Source: CAZADH01 sp964483805
GTDB taxonomy: Bacteria > Muiribacteriota > Ozemobacteria > Ozemobacterales > Ozemobacteraceae
Reading direction: 5' to 3'
NCBI GenBank assembly: GCA_964483805.1
Contig: CAZADH010000017.1
Coordinates: 1 to 41,246, forward strand
Length of the DNA: 41,246 bases
The position numbers and the translations under genes are program-made. Below the pieces are notes generated by a model. The model ran no database searches and was not told the origin of the DNA. It saw only the letters and a program-made list of their open reading frames with translations. Below, in pieces: positions 7,575 through 17,412 of the stretch (position 1 is its first letter; each line of letters opens with the position of its first letter).

Positions 7575-9946
7575 TCAACCCGGCGCCAACTCCAGTCGCG
7601 ACAACAGTTCGCTGAGCTGTTCCGGCGTCGGTTCGACCAGGGCGATGCCCTTGTTCGTCGGGGTGAAGAAGGGCCACAGGCCAAGCGCCTCGCTGCGGTC
7701 GCGGCCGAGTACGACCAGTTCGCCCTCGGGAAGGTCGATCTCGGGCCAGGCCGATTCGGGCAGAACCGTGGCCTTGGGTCCGGAAAGATCGGCGTAGACC
7801 GGGGGCCGTTTATTGGGCACGCGGAAAACCAAGGGGTTCTCGTGCATGGCTTTGACCATGCCGAGAATGCTGCCAAAGCCATTTTGCGCGATGGGGAGCG
7901 TTTCATCGAAGGGTCCTTCCGGATTGACAAGATACTCCCACAGTTCGCGTATCGGCAGCAAGGGATTGAGGTCGTTGTCGGCGCCCATCAAGCGTGCCAA
8001 GGCAAATGTGAAGAAGTTGCGGTGCCCGACCCCACGCAACGGCAGCGACAGACGGTTGATGCTGGCCACCGGATTTTCGGGAACCAGTCCCGCTTGCAGC
8101 AGTTCGCTGACGAACTTGTCCATGTTCGTGGCGCGGGTGCCGAAGAACAAATAGCTCTGAAGGAAAGTCAGGTTCAAGAAGATCAACAGGTTGCCCAGTG
8201 CGGTGCGCAGGGTCTCGATGTGGGCCTCGGCCGGGGCCGGCACAAACAGCGCCGCATACGGTGTGGCGAGAAACGTCGGAAACTCGCTGATGATCGCCTC
8301 GTCGGCCGGCGACCGCGCCAAGCCGATGACATCGCCACCGACAGCGGTGGCGNNNNNNNNNNCACGTTCGCGGGCTCGGCGCCGTCGATCACCGTGATCT
8401 CGATGGCGTCGGTCAGGGTGGCGGCGCCGAGGGGCACCGCTTCCTGCAGGGCCTCTTTCGCCAGATCCATGGCCGAATAATCCGGTTCCTTGCCCATGTC
8501 GAGTTCGAAAGTGGCGGTCTCGGCGCCAAGAACCTCGGTTTCGTCGAGGGCCGGCGAACCGAGGGGCACGTCGGCCGCGTCGACCCCGAGAAGATCGGTG
8601 GTCGGTTGCCCCAGCGCCGGGACCTCGGCACCATCGGGGGCAACGGGGGGTTCGATGCCGGCCGCTGCGGCCCCGGCAATCACCGGAACCGCTTCCGCCG
8701 CACCCGCCGAAGTTAGTACTGTTGATAGGGCGGCTGCCGGCGGTGTCGTAACGGTGGTCGTAACAGTCGTAACCTTTTGTATTGACGCTGCCGTTGCTTG
8801 CGTCGTTGCAGGTTGCGCCGCGGCCGCTGCAACCGCCACAGGTCGCGACGGTGTCGCGACGCCGGGGGCAGCCGCGGGGGTAGTCGCGGACGGGGACATG
8901 GGAGGAGGTGCAACCGGAGCGGGAGGTGGGGTGCCAGCATCGGGTGCCGTCGCGTCGATGTCGAGGTCGATGGCCACGTCGGTTGCGTTGGCAGCGCCGA
9001 CGTCGGCCTCGCTCACCACTGGTGCGGTCGGCATCGTTGCCACCATCGAGGTCAGGCTCAACTCGACGATCGGCCGGGCCGTTTCCTCGGCGGCCGCAAC
9101 CAGGTCGATGATCTGCCACCCGCGTTCGCTGTCGGGGACCGCCGGGCCGGTGACCTCGATGTCGGTCGGAACCTGGGGTACCTCCTCGGGCACGACTGGC
9201 GGCTCGGTGGTGCGTCGGCGCGCCGCATCCTCGATGACGAGCCGGCGGCGGGCCCCGGCCGCTCCGGTCTGCACCGCGCCGATCGGGTGCGCGGTCAAGC
9301 GGGCCAGCAGCGGCGAGAGGTCGGGGTGGGCGAGTACCGGCAGATACGGGGCGACGGCGGTCATGGCCCAGGGCTCACCGGTGGTGAACAGTTGTTCGAG
9401 GTCGTGGTTGCGGTCGGCAATGTCGATCTCGTTGATCGAGATCCAGGCGCGCTCCCGCACGAGTGGGTCGGGGTCGCTCAACAGCGCAAACAGCCCCGGC
9501 AGCAACGACCACCGCGTCGTGGTCTGGTGCGGTGCGGCGAAGGCCGCGGCCCGGCGCACCATCGGCACCTCGTCGGCCATCCAGGCGAGCAGGCGGCGGG
9601 CGGCCGATGGTAGTGGGTGCTCGCGCAAAACCTGGCAGGCGGCCACCCAGGCCTCGCGGCCCGCCCCGGCCAGTTTCTCGAGCGCCGGGGTCCGCTGCGT
9701 CGCCGAGTCGCTGCCCAGTTCTTTGAGCCACTGCCGCACCTGCGCGTGGGCGTAAGCCGCCCGCAAATCGTGCCACGCCTGCACTGCCAGCAAGCCCGTC
9801 GGGGTCTGCCCCTGGACAACAGCCATACGTCGTATGTCGTCGGCCAGCTCGAACGACCGACTGACGACAATGCTGCGCAGCGCCGCCCGGCGCCGGTCGT
9901 CGTCGGTGCCGTGCAGGGCCGAAAGAATGGTGTCGCGGTCGACCAT
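7575..9946 (-). CDS. HEAT-like repeat protein with Ala/Pro/Thr-rich linker and novel C-terminal domain (interrupted by assembly gap)
   Basis: Unrecognised large protein. The N-terminal ~230 residues are alpha-helical repeats of HEAT type (LLPGLFALLSDPDPLVRERAWISI; PSAARRLLAWMADEVPMVRRAAAFAA). Residues ~240-520 are low complexity, rich in Ala, Pro, Thr and Val, with no predicted fold. After the ten-N gap (8353-8362) a ~250-residue globular C-terminal domain continues (FPTFLATPYAALFVPAPAEAH, later FFTPTNKGIALVEPTPEQ). The frame changes across the N run, so the real gap length should be 2 modulo 3 if this is one gene. No signal peptide is seen; it is probably cytoplasmic. ATG 9946 has only a weak GAGA upstream. 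It lies directly upstream of the TPR-transglutaminase gene on the same strand. Confidence 0.65.
8353..8362. other. Assembly gap (10 N)
   Basis: Ten unknown bases within the HEAT-like gene. The reading frames on both sides do not match across ten bases, so the length is a placeholder. Confidence 0.95.
9825..9835. repeat. Dispersed motif ATAC-N3-GTAT (perfect)
   Basis: ATAC-GTC-GTAT inside the HEAT-like gene, part of the perfect palindrome CATACGTCGTATG (9824-9836). The sense codons include ATA CGA CGT ATG. Confidence 0.6.
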
Positions 9947-10012
9947 GGTCTCGTTTGTTGTCGCTGAATCGCTGGCGGAAGTCGTGACCGGTATTATAGC
10001 AGACCGGCCGTG

Positions 10013-11587
10013 CTATTGCCGATAACGATCGACGAACGTCTGTGGCTGATGGGCGACGTATTTACGTTGTAAACGTCTCTGTTCGATGCGCGCCAGCAGG
10101 TGGACGATGCCGGTGGCGGCCACTTCGCCGACCGCCAGGGGGCCGAACTCGGCCGCGTAGTCGGCGCGCAGGCGCCGGGCCAGGGCCGCGATCCGTGGTG
10201 TCGGCGCCAGACGCTCGCACGAGTACAAGAGCGGGCGCATTTCGAGGGCAAACTGCCGGGCCTGCGCCAGCCTGACCGCCAATGCTGGGTCGTTCATCGC
10301 TTTGATCGTCTGGTAGCCGGTGAGCTTCGTGCGCGCATAGCGCATGAGGCTCGGGCCCAACGCCGCAGCCTCGCGCGCGAACGCCTCGTCGATGACCGCT
10401 TTGGTCTGGTCGGGTGTGAAGTGCGGGTGGCGGAACCAGATGCGCCCCTGGCCGTGCCGCTCGACCATCGGGATCTCCTCGATGATCCGCCCCGTCTCGG
10501 TCAGTCGCTGGTGCAGCCGCGTGCCCGGCACCGGCGCCAGCGTGATGAACTGCGTGAAATCGGGTTGCAGAGCAATCGTGTAATCGACGTCGGCGAAGAG
10601 GGCCGCTCGATCGTGGTGCTCCAGAAACAGAATCGTCGAGGCCAGCAACGAGATGCCGTGCCGGCGCAGATCGCCGAACAACGCTGGCGCATCGACGCCC
10701 ACGGTCTTGGGGTAGAGCGGGCGCTTGCTCTCGATGCCGATCCAGATGAACTGCGCCCCCAGGCGCACCAGGTCGCGGGCCGAAAACCGGCTGGCCGCCC
10801 GCAGTGACGCAAACAGATCGAGGCAGAAGAAGCGCTGGTGCCGCTCCATCAGGTCAATCAGCTCGCGTACCCGCTGCTCGTTTTCGAGAAAGTTCTCGTC
10901 GAGCACCCAGAAGTCGTTGACGCCCAACGTATCAGCGATTCGCACCATCGCCGCGAACAGATCCGCCGTCGACTTGAAGAACGGTCGATAGCCCTGAAAG
11001 TAATGCGTTGTACTGCAAAAATCACACCCGTTCACGCAGCCCACCCCGGGGATGATCATCGCCTTCTTCGGCACCATCGGCACGCCCATGATCTTGCGCC
11101 AGAACTCCATCGGCATGGCCGGATGCACGATCGGGGCCGTCGCATTCTCGTCGAACCGCTCGCGCAGCCAGGCGATACCCTCCATGCGGCACACCCCGTC
11201 GCACGGCACGTGCTTTTCGATGTCGGCGATCTGGGCCCCGTGGCCGCCCAGATAGATCGTGACCTGGGGATGACAGGCGCGGACGTGTTTGGCCATGACC
11301 GCGGCCTTGCCGACGCTCGAAGCGATGAACGAGATGCCGACGTGGGTGTAGCCGCGGGCCACCTCAGCCTTGAACTCATCGAGGGTCGGAAAGTCGAGCA
11401 CCGTGGTCGGCACCCGGATGTTCTCGGCCAGCAGGGTCAGCCCAAAACTGCGGTTGTGCGCATGAATCGAGAACACGCCCTGGGCGCGCGTGATCGAGTT
11501 GTGCATCTGCTCGAGCACGTTCTCGCGCCGGTTGAACTCGTCGTCGACCCCGAACGGCCGAAACACGGAGGCCAGCAACAGCTTCAC
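10013..11587 (-). CDS. B12-binding domain radical SAM protein
   Basis: Radical SAM enzyme of the cobalamin-binding class, 524 aa. The N-terminal ~130 residues form a Rossmann-like B12-binding region (THVGISFIASSV, QVTIYLGGHGAQ). The radical SAM core follows, with the 4Fe-4S motif C184-x3-C188-x2-C191 (CVNGCDFC) and WVLDENFLEN, FIWIGIESK and TLAPVPGTRLHQRL blocks. The C-terminal ~120 residues are helical and of unknown role. Such enzymes methylate or rearrange unactivated carbons, often in lipid or secondary metabolism; the substrate cannot be named here. The start is GTG 11587, because a strong AAAGGAGG lies 7 nt upstream; in-frame codons further upstream lack this. There is no obvious pathway partner nearby. 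Confidence 0.88.
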   Translation of the reverse strand: MKLLLASVFRPFGVDDEFNRRENVLEQMHNSITRAQGVFSIHAHNRSFGLTLLAENIRVPTTVLDFPTLDEFKAEVARGYTHVGISFIASSVGKAAVMAKHVRACHPQVTIYLGGHGAQIADIEKHVPCDGVCRMEGIAWLRERFDENATAPIVHPAMPMEFWRKIMGVPMVPKKAMIIPGVGCVNGCDFCSTTHYFQGYRPFFKSTADLFAAMVRIADTLGVNDFWVLDENFLENEQRVRELIDLMERHQRFFCLDLFASLRAASRFSARDLVRLGAQFIWIGIESKRPLYPKTVGVDAPALFGDLRRHGISLLASTILFLEHHDRAALFADVDYTIALQPDFTQFITLAPVPGTRLHQRLTETGRIIEEIPMVERHGQGRIWFRHPHFTPDQTKAVIDEAFAREAAALGPSLMRYARTKLTGYQTIKAMNDPALAVRLAQARQFALEMRPLLYSCERLAPTPRIAALARRLRADYAAEFGPLAVGEVAATGIVHLLARIEQRRLQRKYVAHQPQTFVDRYRQ

Positions 11588-11748
11588 GGCAGTGCCTCCT
11601 TTCGGCGCAGGCTCACAGGCGGATGCAGATATTGTATGACGCGGTGCAACGCTTGTCAGCTTCGATGTCGCGGCGACCAATCAGCATTTGGATCTGGCCA
11701 CAGGATCATCGTGGCTTCGCCGTGCGCGAAAAATACGATGTATGACGT
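11588..11748. other. Intergenic spacer with one ATAC-N3-GTAT site
   Basis: Spacer upstream of the radical SAM gene. It contains ATATTGTATGAC (about 11629-11640) and the perfect ATAC-GAT-GTAT at 11733-11743. This is the only perfect copy of the dispersed motif outside a gene. No promoter could be assigned with confidence. Confidence 0.45.
11733..11743. repeat. Dispersed motif ATAC-N3-GTAT (perfect, intergenic)
   Basis: ATAC-GAT-GTAT, 5 bp beyond the stop codon of the LprI-like gene. Confidence 0.6.
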
Positions 11749-12186
11749 TCAGTCTTTCAGAAGCGAGGCGGTTCCGGCGAGCTGTTGGGCGCGGGCTTTG
11801 ACGATCTCCATGCGGTCGGCGACCTGCATGGGCCGGTACATGGTGCCGTCCTTGGTCTCGTAGATTGCGGCGAGGGCTGCGTACTCCTTGTCGCGAAAGG
11901 CCAGCCAGGCGCGCTGGGCCTCCTTGAGTGCCTTCCGGGCGGGCTCGTTCTTTCCCAACAACTGCATGGTCTCGGCGTAGGCCCGGTTCAGTTCCTGATC
12001 CCACAGCTCACACCCCTTGCCGAACGCCCGGATCTGCCCGTGCGTGCTCTGGTCCTCTTCCAGCAAGCGATCGACGGTGACATCGATGGGGTGCCGTGTT
12101 GCCGACGCGGTGGCCGGTGCTTCCGCGAAAGTGGGTGCGATGCAGCACAGCAGGGCGATCAGAAGGACGATTGCGCGTGGTCGCAT
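11749..12186 (-). CDS. LprI-like (DUF1311) exported protein
   Basis: Small exported protein of 145 aa with a clean Sec signal peptide (MRPRAIVLLIALLCCIAPTF, cut near AEA). The mature part carries the DUF1311/LprI pattern: a Cys-Glu-Leu-Trp start (CELWDQELNRAYAETM), then LKEAQRAWLAFRDKEYAAL. Family members include the lysozyme inhibitor LprI of Mycobacterium. Most are simply uncharacterised periplasmic proteins, so lysozyme inhibition is only a possibility. ATG 12186 has GGAGCACCC upstream (plus-strand gggtgctcc). It sits between the radical SAM gene and the toxin-antitoxin pair with its own spacers, so it may be transcribed alone. Confidence 0.8.
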   Translation of the reverse strand: MRPRAIVLLIALLCCIAPTFAEAPATASATRHPIDVTVDRLLEEDQSTHGQIRAFGKGCELWDQELNRAYAETMQLLGKNEPARKALKEAQRAWLAFRDKEYAALAAIYETKDGTMYRPMQVADRMEIVKARAQQLAGTASLLKD

Positions 12187-12312
12187 GGATGGGTGCTCCT
12201 GTCGATGGGTTTGGTGGGTGTTCTCGACGAGATGGCCGATTGGCCAGGGTTCGATGCGCGGTGCAAACAGGTATCTGTGCGTTTGCGGAGGTGATCTCCC
12301 AGCGTGCCGGGG

Positions 12313-12732
12313 TCACAGTTCCCGGAACGGGTTCACGACTTCCAGGGATCCCTCAAACTGTTGCGCATGCGACAGATCTTCGGTCCACAAAACGTCGCAT
12401 CCATTTTCGATTGCAGAGGCGACGATTTGGGAGTCAAACAACGACAATTGATATCGTTGCTTGATTTCGAGTGCCCGACGCAGAGTGTCTGCGGTGATCA
12501 ATACAGGAGCAATATCGGCCATCAGTCGCTCGATCTCTTCGCGAACCGTGGCCGCCGATTGTTGCAATCGGAACATGACATTCGCGACTTCCGCGACCAC
12601 CTGGGTGCTGATCACCAAATCGTCTTGGGACTCGCTCAATAGTTGTCGCGCCAGGCGATGCTTGCGCAGATCCTGCGTCGCAAACTTCGCGTAGATCCAG
12701 ATGTTCGAATCGACGAATGCTTTACCGGGCAT
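12313..12732 (-). CDS. vapC: PIN-domain ribonuclease toxin (VapC-like)
   Basis: A 139-aa PIN-domain protein, typically a Mg2+-dependent endoribonuclease acting as the toxin of a type II toxin-antitoxin pair. The acidic catalytic set is visible: Asp in FVDSNIWIYA (first strand), Glu in VVAEVANV, Asp in LSLFDSQIV and the TEDLS end. ATG 12732 is chosen over an upstream in-frame ATG because the protein should begin just before the FVDSN strand. The start lies inside the antitoxin gene (11 nt overlap), so the two are translationally coupled in the usual antitoxin-first order. The specific RNA target is unknown. Confidence 0.85.
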   Translation of the reverse strand: MPGKAFVDSNIWIYAKFATQDLRKHRLARQLLSESQDDLVISTQVVAEVANVMFRLQQSAATVREEIERLMADIAPVLITADTLRRALEIKQRYQLSLFDSQIVASAIENGCDVLWTEDLSHAQQFEGSLEVVNPFREL

Positions 12733-12925
12733 TTCTTTCGAGCCGCGACGGCATGACGAAGTTCGGAACACTGATCACGGTGTCGAGGAAACTGCGACGG
12801 GTCGGTGATTGTCCGCCCTCGAGCGGCAAGACGATAACCTCCAGGAGGCGTCGGGCCAACTGTGCCGGCAACTTGATGGTGACCTCGTCGTCGCCAGAAC
12901 GAACAATGGTGCGCAGAGCATCCAT
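12722..12925 (-). CDS. Antitoxin (AbrB/VapB-like)
   Basis: A 67-aa protein upstream of and overlapping the PIN toxin. The N-terminal half (RTIVRSGDDEVTIKLPAQLA...EVIVLPLE) reads like a swapped-hairpin AbrB/VapB-type DNA-binding domain. The C-terminal part (FLDTVISVPNFVMPSRLERN) would be the toxin-neutralising tail. Such antitoxins usually repress their own operon with the toxin. The start ATG 12925 has AAAGGATGA about 10 nt upstream. The exact antitoxin family is not certain from sequence alone. Confidence 0.75.
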   Translation of the reverse strand: MDALRTIVRSGDDEVTIKLPAQLARRLLEVIVLPLEGGQSPTRRSFLDTVISVPNFVMPSRLERNAR

Positions 12926-13061
12926 ACCGAATCATCCTTTCGTCAATCTTCTCTCAACCGCCACCCACAGTCTAGCACGATTGTCGGAACAGGCGTCGGA
13001 AAACCGGCCGGCTCGCTGGCGGAGATCAGTCCATCGGCCTCGACGGGAATGCGACAGACTG

Positions 13062-14024
13062 TCACCCGGAATTGCCTCTCGGGCTATTGCGCGAAGCGCC
13101 GCGGGCACCCTCAGCGGGCGCTTCGTTGGCAGACAGATGCCGCACCAACGCCGCCACCGGTTGCTGGCAGAAGACGCCGAGCAGCACCGGCAGCGCGGTG
13201 AGCGGGGGGAAAGCCCGCATGCAGATGACGATGCCGGCACTGATATTGCGCAGACCTGCGGCGTTGGCGACCGCGATCATGGCACCGTGCGGCAAGCCGA
13301 TTGCCCGCGCCAACAGAGCGCCGCCGAGGTAACCGGCAAGCACCAGGGTTAGCACGGTCAGCAACAGTCGCCAAAACGGGAACGAAAGAGCCGCCAGCGC
13401 GTGGCGCGAATTGGCGATGTTGATCGCGAGCACGGCTCCGAGCGCGAGTTTCGCGGCCGGCCCTGCCCATCCCTGCACGCGGTCGGCGATCCGGCCGTCG
13501 GTGCGCTCGTGCAGCCAGATACCCAAAACCGTGGGCGCCACCACCATCCACAGCAGGTCGACCATCAGGCGGTTGGCGTCAAACTCGACCTCCGCTCCGG
13601 CGAAGAGGGTCAGCACCCCCGGCAACACCAGGGGCGACAGCAAGGTGTCGATGGTCAGTGCGGTCAGCGCCAGCGCGACGTCGCCACGTGCCAGGCCGGT
13701 CCAGACCACCGAGGTCACCCCGATCGGTATTGCTGCGGTTAACACCAGTCCGGCGATGATATCGGGCTGGTCGGCAAAACCCGCCACCCCGGCCAGTCGT
13801 GCCAGCAGCGGTTGCGCCAGGTGCAACACGGCGAGGATGAACAGGATCGTCCCCGGTCGCCGGGTCACCCTCGCCAGATCGGCGACGCTGGCCCGCAGCG
13901 ACGTGGCGACCATGATGGTGGCCAGCAGCCAAGGCACCAGATCGCGCCAGGGAGCGAGCGTCTCGGCGGCGACCCAGCCGGCCAGCATGAATACGCCCAG
14001 AATCGCGAAGAGATAGCGGTCCAT
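13062..14024 (-). CDS. Bile acid:sodium symporter (BASS/SBF) family transporter
   Basis: Inner-membrane secondary transporter of about 320 aa with nine to ten hydrophobic helices (PF01758-like). Recognisable blocks are PWLLATIMVATSLRAS, the IIAGLVLTAAIPIGVTSVVWT segment, GDVALALTALTIDTLLSPLV (typical SBF core repeat), and the second inverted half MIAVANAAGLRNISAGIVI. Substrates of bacterial relatives range from bile acids and pantothenate to other organic anions; none can be assigned here. I place the start at ATG 14024 (MDRYLF, directly before helix 1). ATG 14081 is in frame and would add 19 polar residues. No strong Shine-Dalgarno decides. It follows argH by 67 nt and may be read through from it. 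Confidence 0.85.
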   Translation of the reverse strand: MDRYLFAILGVFMLAGWVAAETLAPWRDLVPWLLATIMVATSLRASVADLARVTRRPGTILFILAVLHLAQPLLARLAGVAGFADQPDIIAGLVLTAAIPIGVTSVVWTGLARGDVALALTALTIDTLLSPLVLPGVLTLFAGAEVEFDANRLMVDLLWMVVAPTVLGIWLHERTDGRIADRVQGWAGPAAKLALGAVLAINIANSRHALAALSFPFWRLLLTVLTLVLAGYLGGALLARAIGLPHGAMIAVANAAGLRNISAGIVICMRAFPPLTALPVLLGVFCQQPVAALVRHLSANEAPAEGARGASRNSPRGNSG

Positions 14025-14091
14025 GCAGGCGTCGAGCCAAGGGGAGGATGACGTTCCGGTCCCTTTCGAAACATACAACATACATGCGTGG

Positions 14092-15312
14092 TCAGTCGTC
14101 GGGCAGGGTGCCTGGTTTGCTGGTGCCCGCCTCGCGGGCCAATTCGGCCGCAACCTGCCGGTAGGCATCGCGAAACGGCATGCCGCCGGCCACCAGTTCG
14201 TATGCACGATGTGTTGCAAAAAGTTCCGGCGTCATGGCGGCGCGACAGCGGTCGGCGTCGACCTCGAGACCGCGCAACAGGTGTGCGGTCACGGCAAGGC
14301 ACGAGAGGCCGAGCGTCAACCCCTGCAGGGTCGGTTCCTTGGTCAGTTGCAGGTCGCGGTTATACCCGGTCGGCAGGCTGACCGTCAGCGCCTTCACTCG
14401 CGCCTCGAGCGAGAAGCCTTCGTGGACCCGCGCTCGCAAAAGCTCGAGCACGTCGGGGTTCTTTTTCTGCGGCATGATCGAACTGCCGGTACAGAACCGG
14501 TCGGGCAACCTGAAATAACCGAACTCTGGCATCGAGAACAGAATCAGATCAGTGGCCAACCGGTTGAGATCGAGCAGAATGCCGCTGACCACGCCCAGCA
14601 GCGCCGCCTCGAACTTGCCGCGGGTGAGCTGTACGTGCACGGGGTTTTCCTGGACCCGGGCAAAACCGAGATCGGCGGCGATGCCGGCCCGGTCGACGGC
14701 GAGGGGCACGCCGAAACCGGCACCAGTCCCGGCCGGACACTGATCGACGAGGGTGGCGACACCCTGCAGCCACGTGCGGTCGTCGGCGAGCGCATCGGCG
14801 AAAGCGCCGGCCCAGAGCGACACCGACGAGGGCATCGCTTTGCGCATGTGGGTGTAACCCGGCAGCGGCACGTCAATACAACGTGCAGCGAGTTGTCGCA
14901 GTGCGTCGCCGACGTCGTCGAGAGCGGCGAGAAGCTCGCGGCAGCGCTCGCGGTAGAGCAGACGCAGCGCCGTCAGCACCTGATCGTTGCGCGACCGCGC
15001 GGTGTGGATCTTGCGACCCAGTTCACCCAGTCGCTCGGTCAGCAGCGACTCGAGGTAGGTGTGGCAGTCTTCGAGTTGGCGCGGAATCTGATGCTCGCCG
15101 CGGCGCGCCTGTTCGCCGATCGATGCCAGTTCACGCTCCAACGCCGCGACCTCGGCCGCCGTGAGGACGCCGGCGCGCCCGAGCATGCGCGCGTGCGCCG
15201 CCGACGCCTCACAGTCGTAGGGCAACAACTCGACGTCGACCAGATGGTCGTTGCCGACGGTGAAACTCTCGATCAGCGTGTCGAGTGCGTAACCCTTCTC
15301 CCAGATCTTCAT
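14092..15312 (-). CDS. argH: Argininosuccinate lyase
   Basis: Last step of arginine synthesis: cleaves argininosuccinate to arginine and fumarate. The product is 406 aa, shorter than the common ~460 because it begins directly at MKIWEKGY without the usual WGGRF head; some bacterial lineages share this short type. Family motifs are present: TARSRNDQV (substrate binding), the signature GSSIMPQKKNPD with the flexible catalytic Ser loop, and KEPTLQGLTLG. The start ATG 15312 lies 7 nt after the argG stop, so the two form one unit. One A/T-rich motif copy (CAATACAA, 14874-14881) lies inside. Confidence 0.93.
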   Translation of the reverse strand: MKIWEKGYALDTLIESFTVGNDHLVDVELLPYDCEASAAHARMLGRAGVLTAAEVAALERELASIGEQARRGEHQIPRQLEDCHTYLESLLTERLGELGRKIHTARSRNDQVLTALRLLYRERCRELLAALDDVGDALRQLAARCIDVPLPGYTHMRKAMPSSVSLWAGAFADALADDRTWLQGVATLVDQCPAGTGAGFGVPLAVDRAGIAADLGFARVQENPVHVQLTRGKFEAALLGVVSGILLDLNRLATDLILFSMPEFGYFRLPDRFCTGSSIMPQKKNPDVLELLRARVHEGFSLEARVKALTVSLPTGYNRDLQLTKEPTLQGLTLGLSCLAVTAHLLRGLEVDADRCRAAMTPELFATHRAYELVAGGMPFRDAYRQVAAELAREAGTSKPGTLPDD

Positions 15313-15319
15313 CGCGCGC

Positions 15320-16570
<1,251 letters not shown>

Positions 16571-16644
16571 GTCCGACCTCCCCGTGTTCGACTTGCCCCC
16601 GCCCCCGACAACGATATGCGTTCGGAGTCACGGCTGCTCCGGCA

Positions 16645-16673
16645 ACAGTAGGGGGTGTCGGCGCTGGAGTCAA
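16645..16673 (-). promoter_or_regulatory. Putative sigma-70-like promoter of argGH
   Basis: Read on the minus strand: -35 TTGACT (16668-16673), a 17-bp spacer and -10 TACTGT (16645-16650). The -35 matches consensus well; the -10 is weak. It predicts a leader of about 65-70 nt before ATG 16570. Confidence 0.45.
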
Positions 16674-16781
16674 GGCGCACCTCTCAATTTGGCCGAGAAA
16701 TCGCTGTTCAAGACCGTGATCAACGGGGTCCCCGCGGTGAACGCTCTCACCAACTGCCGCTGACAGAGCTCCGTAGCCAGA

Positions 16782-16826
16782 GCGGCAAACGCCCACTTCG
16801 CGCATCCGTGCGCTCGGGTGCGGGGG
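16782..16826. repeat. Intergenic structured element, fragment (copy 1)
   Basis: GCGGCAAACGCCCACT (16782-16797) matches copy 3 at 30196-30211. The adjoining hairpin GCGCA-TCCG-TGCGC (16800-16813) corresponds to GCCCA-TCG-TGGGC in copy 3, with a compensatory base-pair exchange. Confidence 0.5.
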
Positions 16827-16948
16827 TCGCGGTCGGTCAACCATCGCGCCTGGGATCGCCCTGCATGACGGCACCGGTGCGCAGCGAACTCCCTCGGATC
16901 GCCGCTTCCCGAGCGGAATACCGACGAAGACTCTGCTGTCGGGAGCGC

Positions 16949-17398
16949 TTACGCTGTTGCGGTGGCTGCCTTCGCCGAGCTGCCCGAACCGGACGACCCC
17001 GACGAACCCGATGACCCTGAAGAACCGGACGAGCCGCTCGAACCGCTCGAGCCACTGGACCCACTCGAACCGCCCGACGATCCGGACGAACCGCCGGTTC
17101 CGCCAGTGCTGCCGGACGGGCTGGACGAGTCGGTGGTGCTCGTCGAACTCGACGACTTCGTCGATGACGACGACGAGGATGACGAATCGCTGTCTCTGCG
17201 TTTTGCTTCGAGATAACCGCTGTCGCGATACTCGGTGGTATAGAAACCGGAACCCTTGAAGATGACCGAACTCGCCGACAGCATGCGCTGACCTTCAGCA
17301 CCGCAGTTGGGGCAGATCTGGGGATCGGTGCACGTCATACTGTGAAAGGCTTCAAAGTGTTGCTGGCAAGACCTGCATCGGTAATCATACGTGGGCAT
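16949..17398 (-). CDS. FmdB-type zinc ribbon protein with Ser/Gly repeat tail, heat-shock controlled
   Basis: A 149-aa protein. Residues 1-60 are the FmdB/CxxC regulatory zinc ribbon (PF09723 type): MPTYDYRC start, Cys8-x2-Cys11 and Cys29-x2-Cys32 as zinc ligands, then the usual SVIFKGSGFYTTEYRDSGY segment. Typical members stop near 70-110 residues. Here a Ser-only run (about 72-79) is followed by a long Ser-Ser-Gly repeat to near the C-terminus, likely a disordered tail. The function of the family is poorly known. ATG 17398 has GAGGAG 9 nt upstream. Directly before that lies a CIRCE operator behind a good promoter, so HrcA-type heat-shock repression is expected. The gene is probably monocistronic. 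Confidence 0.85.
   Translation of the reverse strand: MPTYDYRCRSCQQHFEAFHSMTCTDPQICPNCGAEGQRMLSASSVIFKGSGFYTTEYRDSGYLEAKRRDSDSSSSSSSSTKSSSSTSTTDSSSPSGSTGGTGGSSGSSGGSSGSSGSSGSSGSSGSSGSSGSSGSSGSGSSAKAATATA
16979..17105 (-). repeat. Short tandem coding repeat (Ser-Ser-Gly units)
   Basis: Imperfect tandem repeat of about 9 bp (TCGAGCGG-type units on the minus strand) encoding the Ser-Ser-Gly tail of the zinc ribbon protein. Such tracts vary in length by replication slippage. Confidence 0.7.
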
Positions 17399-17412
17399 GG
17401 GTTTGGCTCCTC

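Larger units (their letters stand above)
16571..16948. other. Intergenic region (378 bp): argG leader and intergenic element fragment
   Basis: No gene is convincing here. The left third is the argG promoter and 5' leader. The middle (16782-16826) carries a degenerate copy of the structured intergenic element. The right part adjoins the 3' end of the FmdB-like gene. Confidence 0.5.

Noticed and set aside
13030..13110. Possible fifth copy of the intergenic element (CCCGGAATTGCCTCTCGGG)
   Set aside because: It overlaps the end of the BASS transporter gene, the stem is only four pairs, and the conserved second half is missing.
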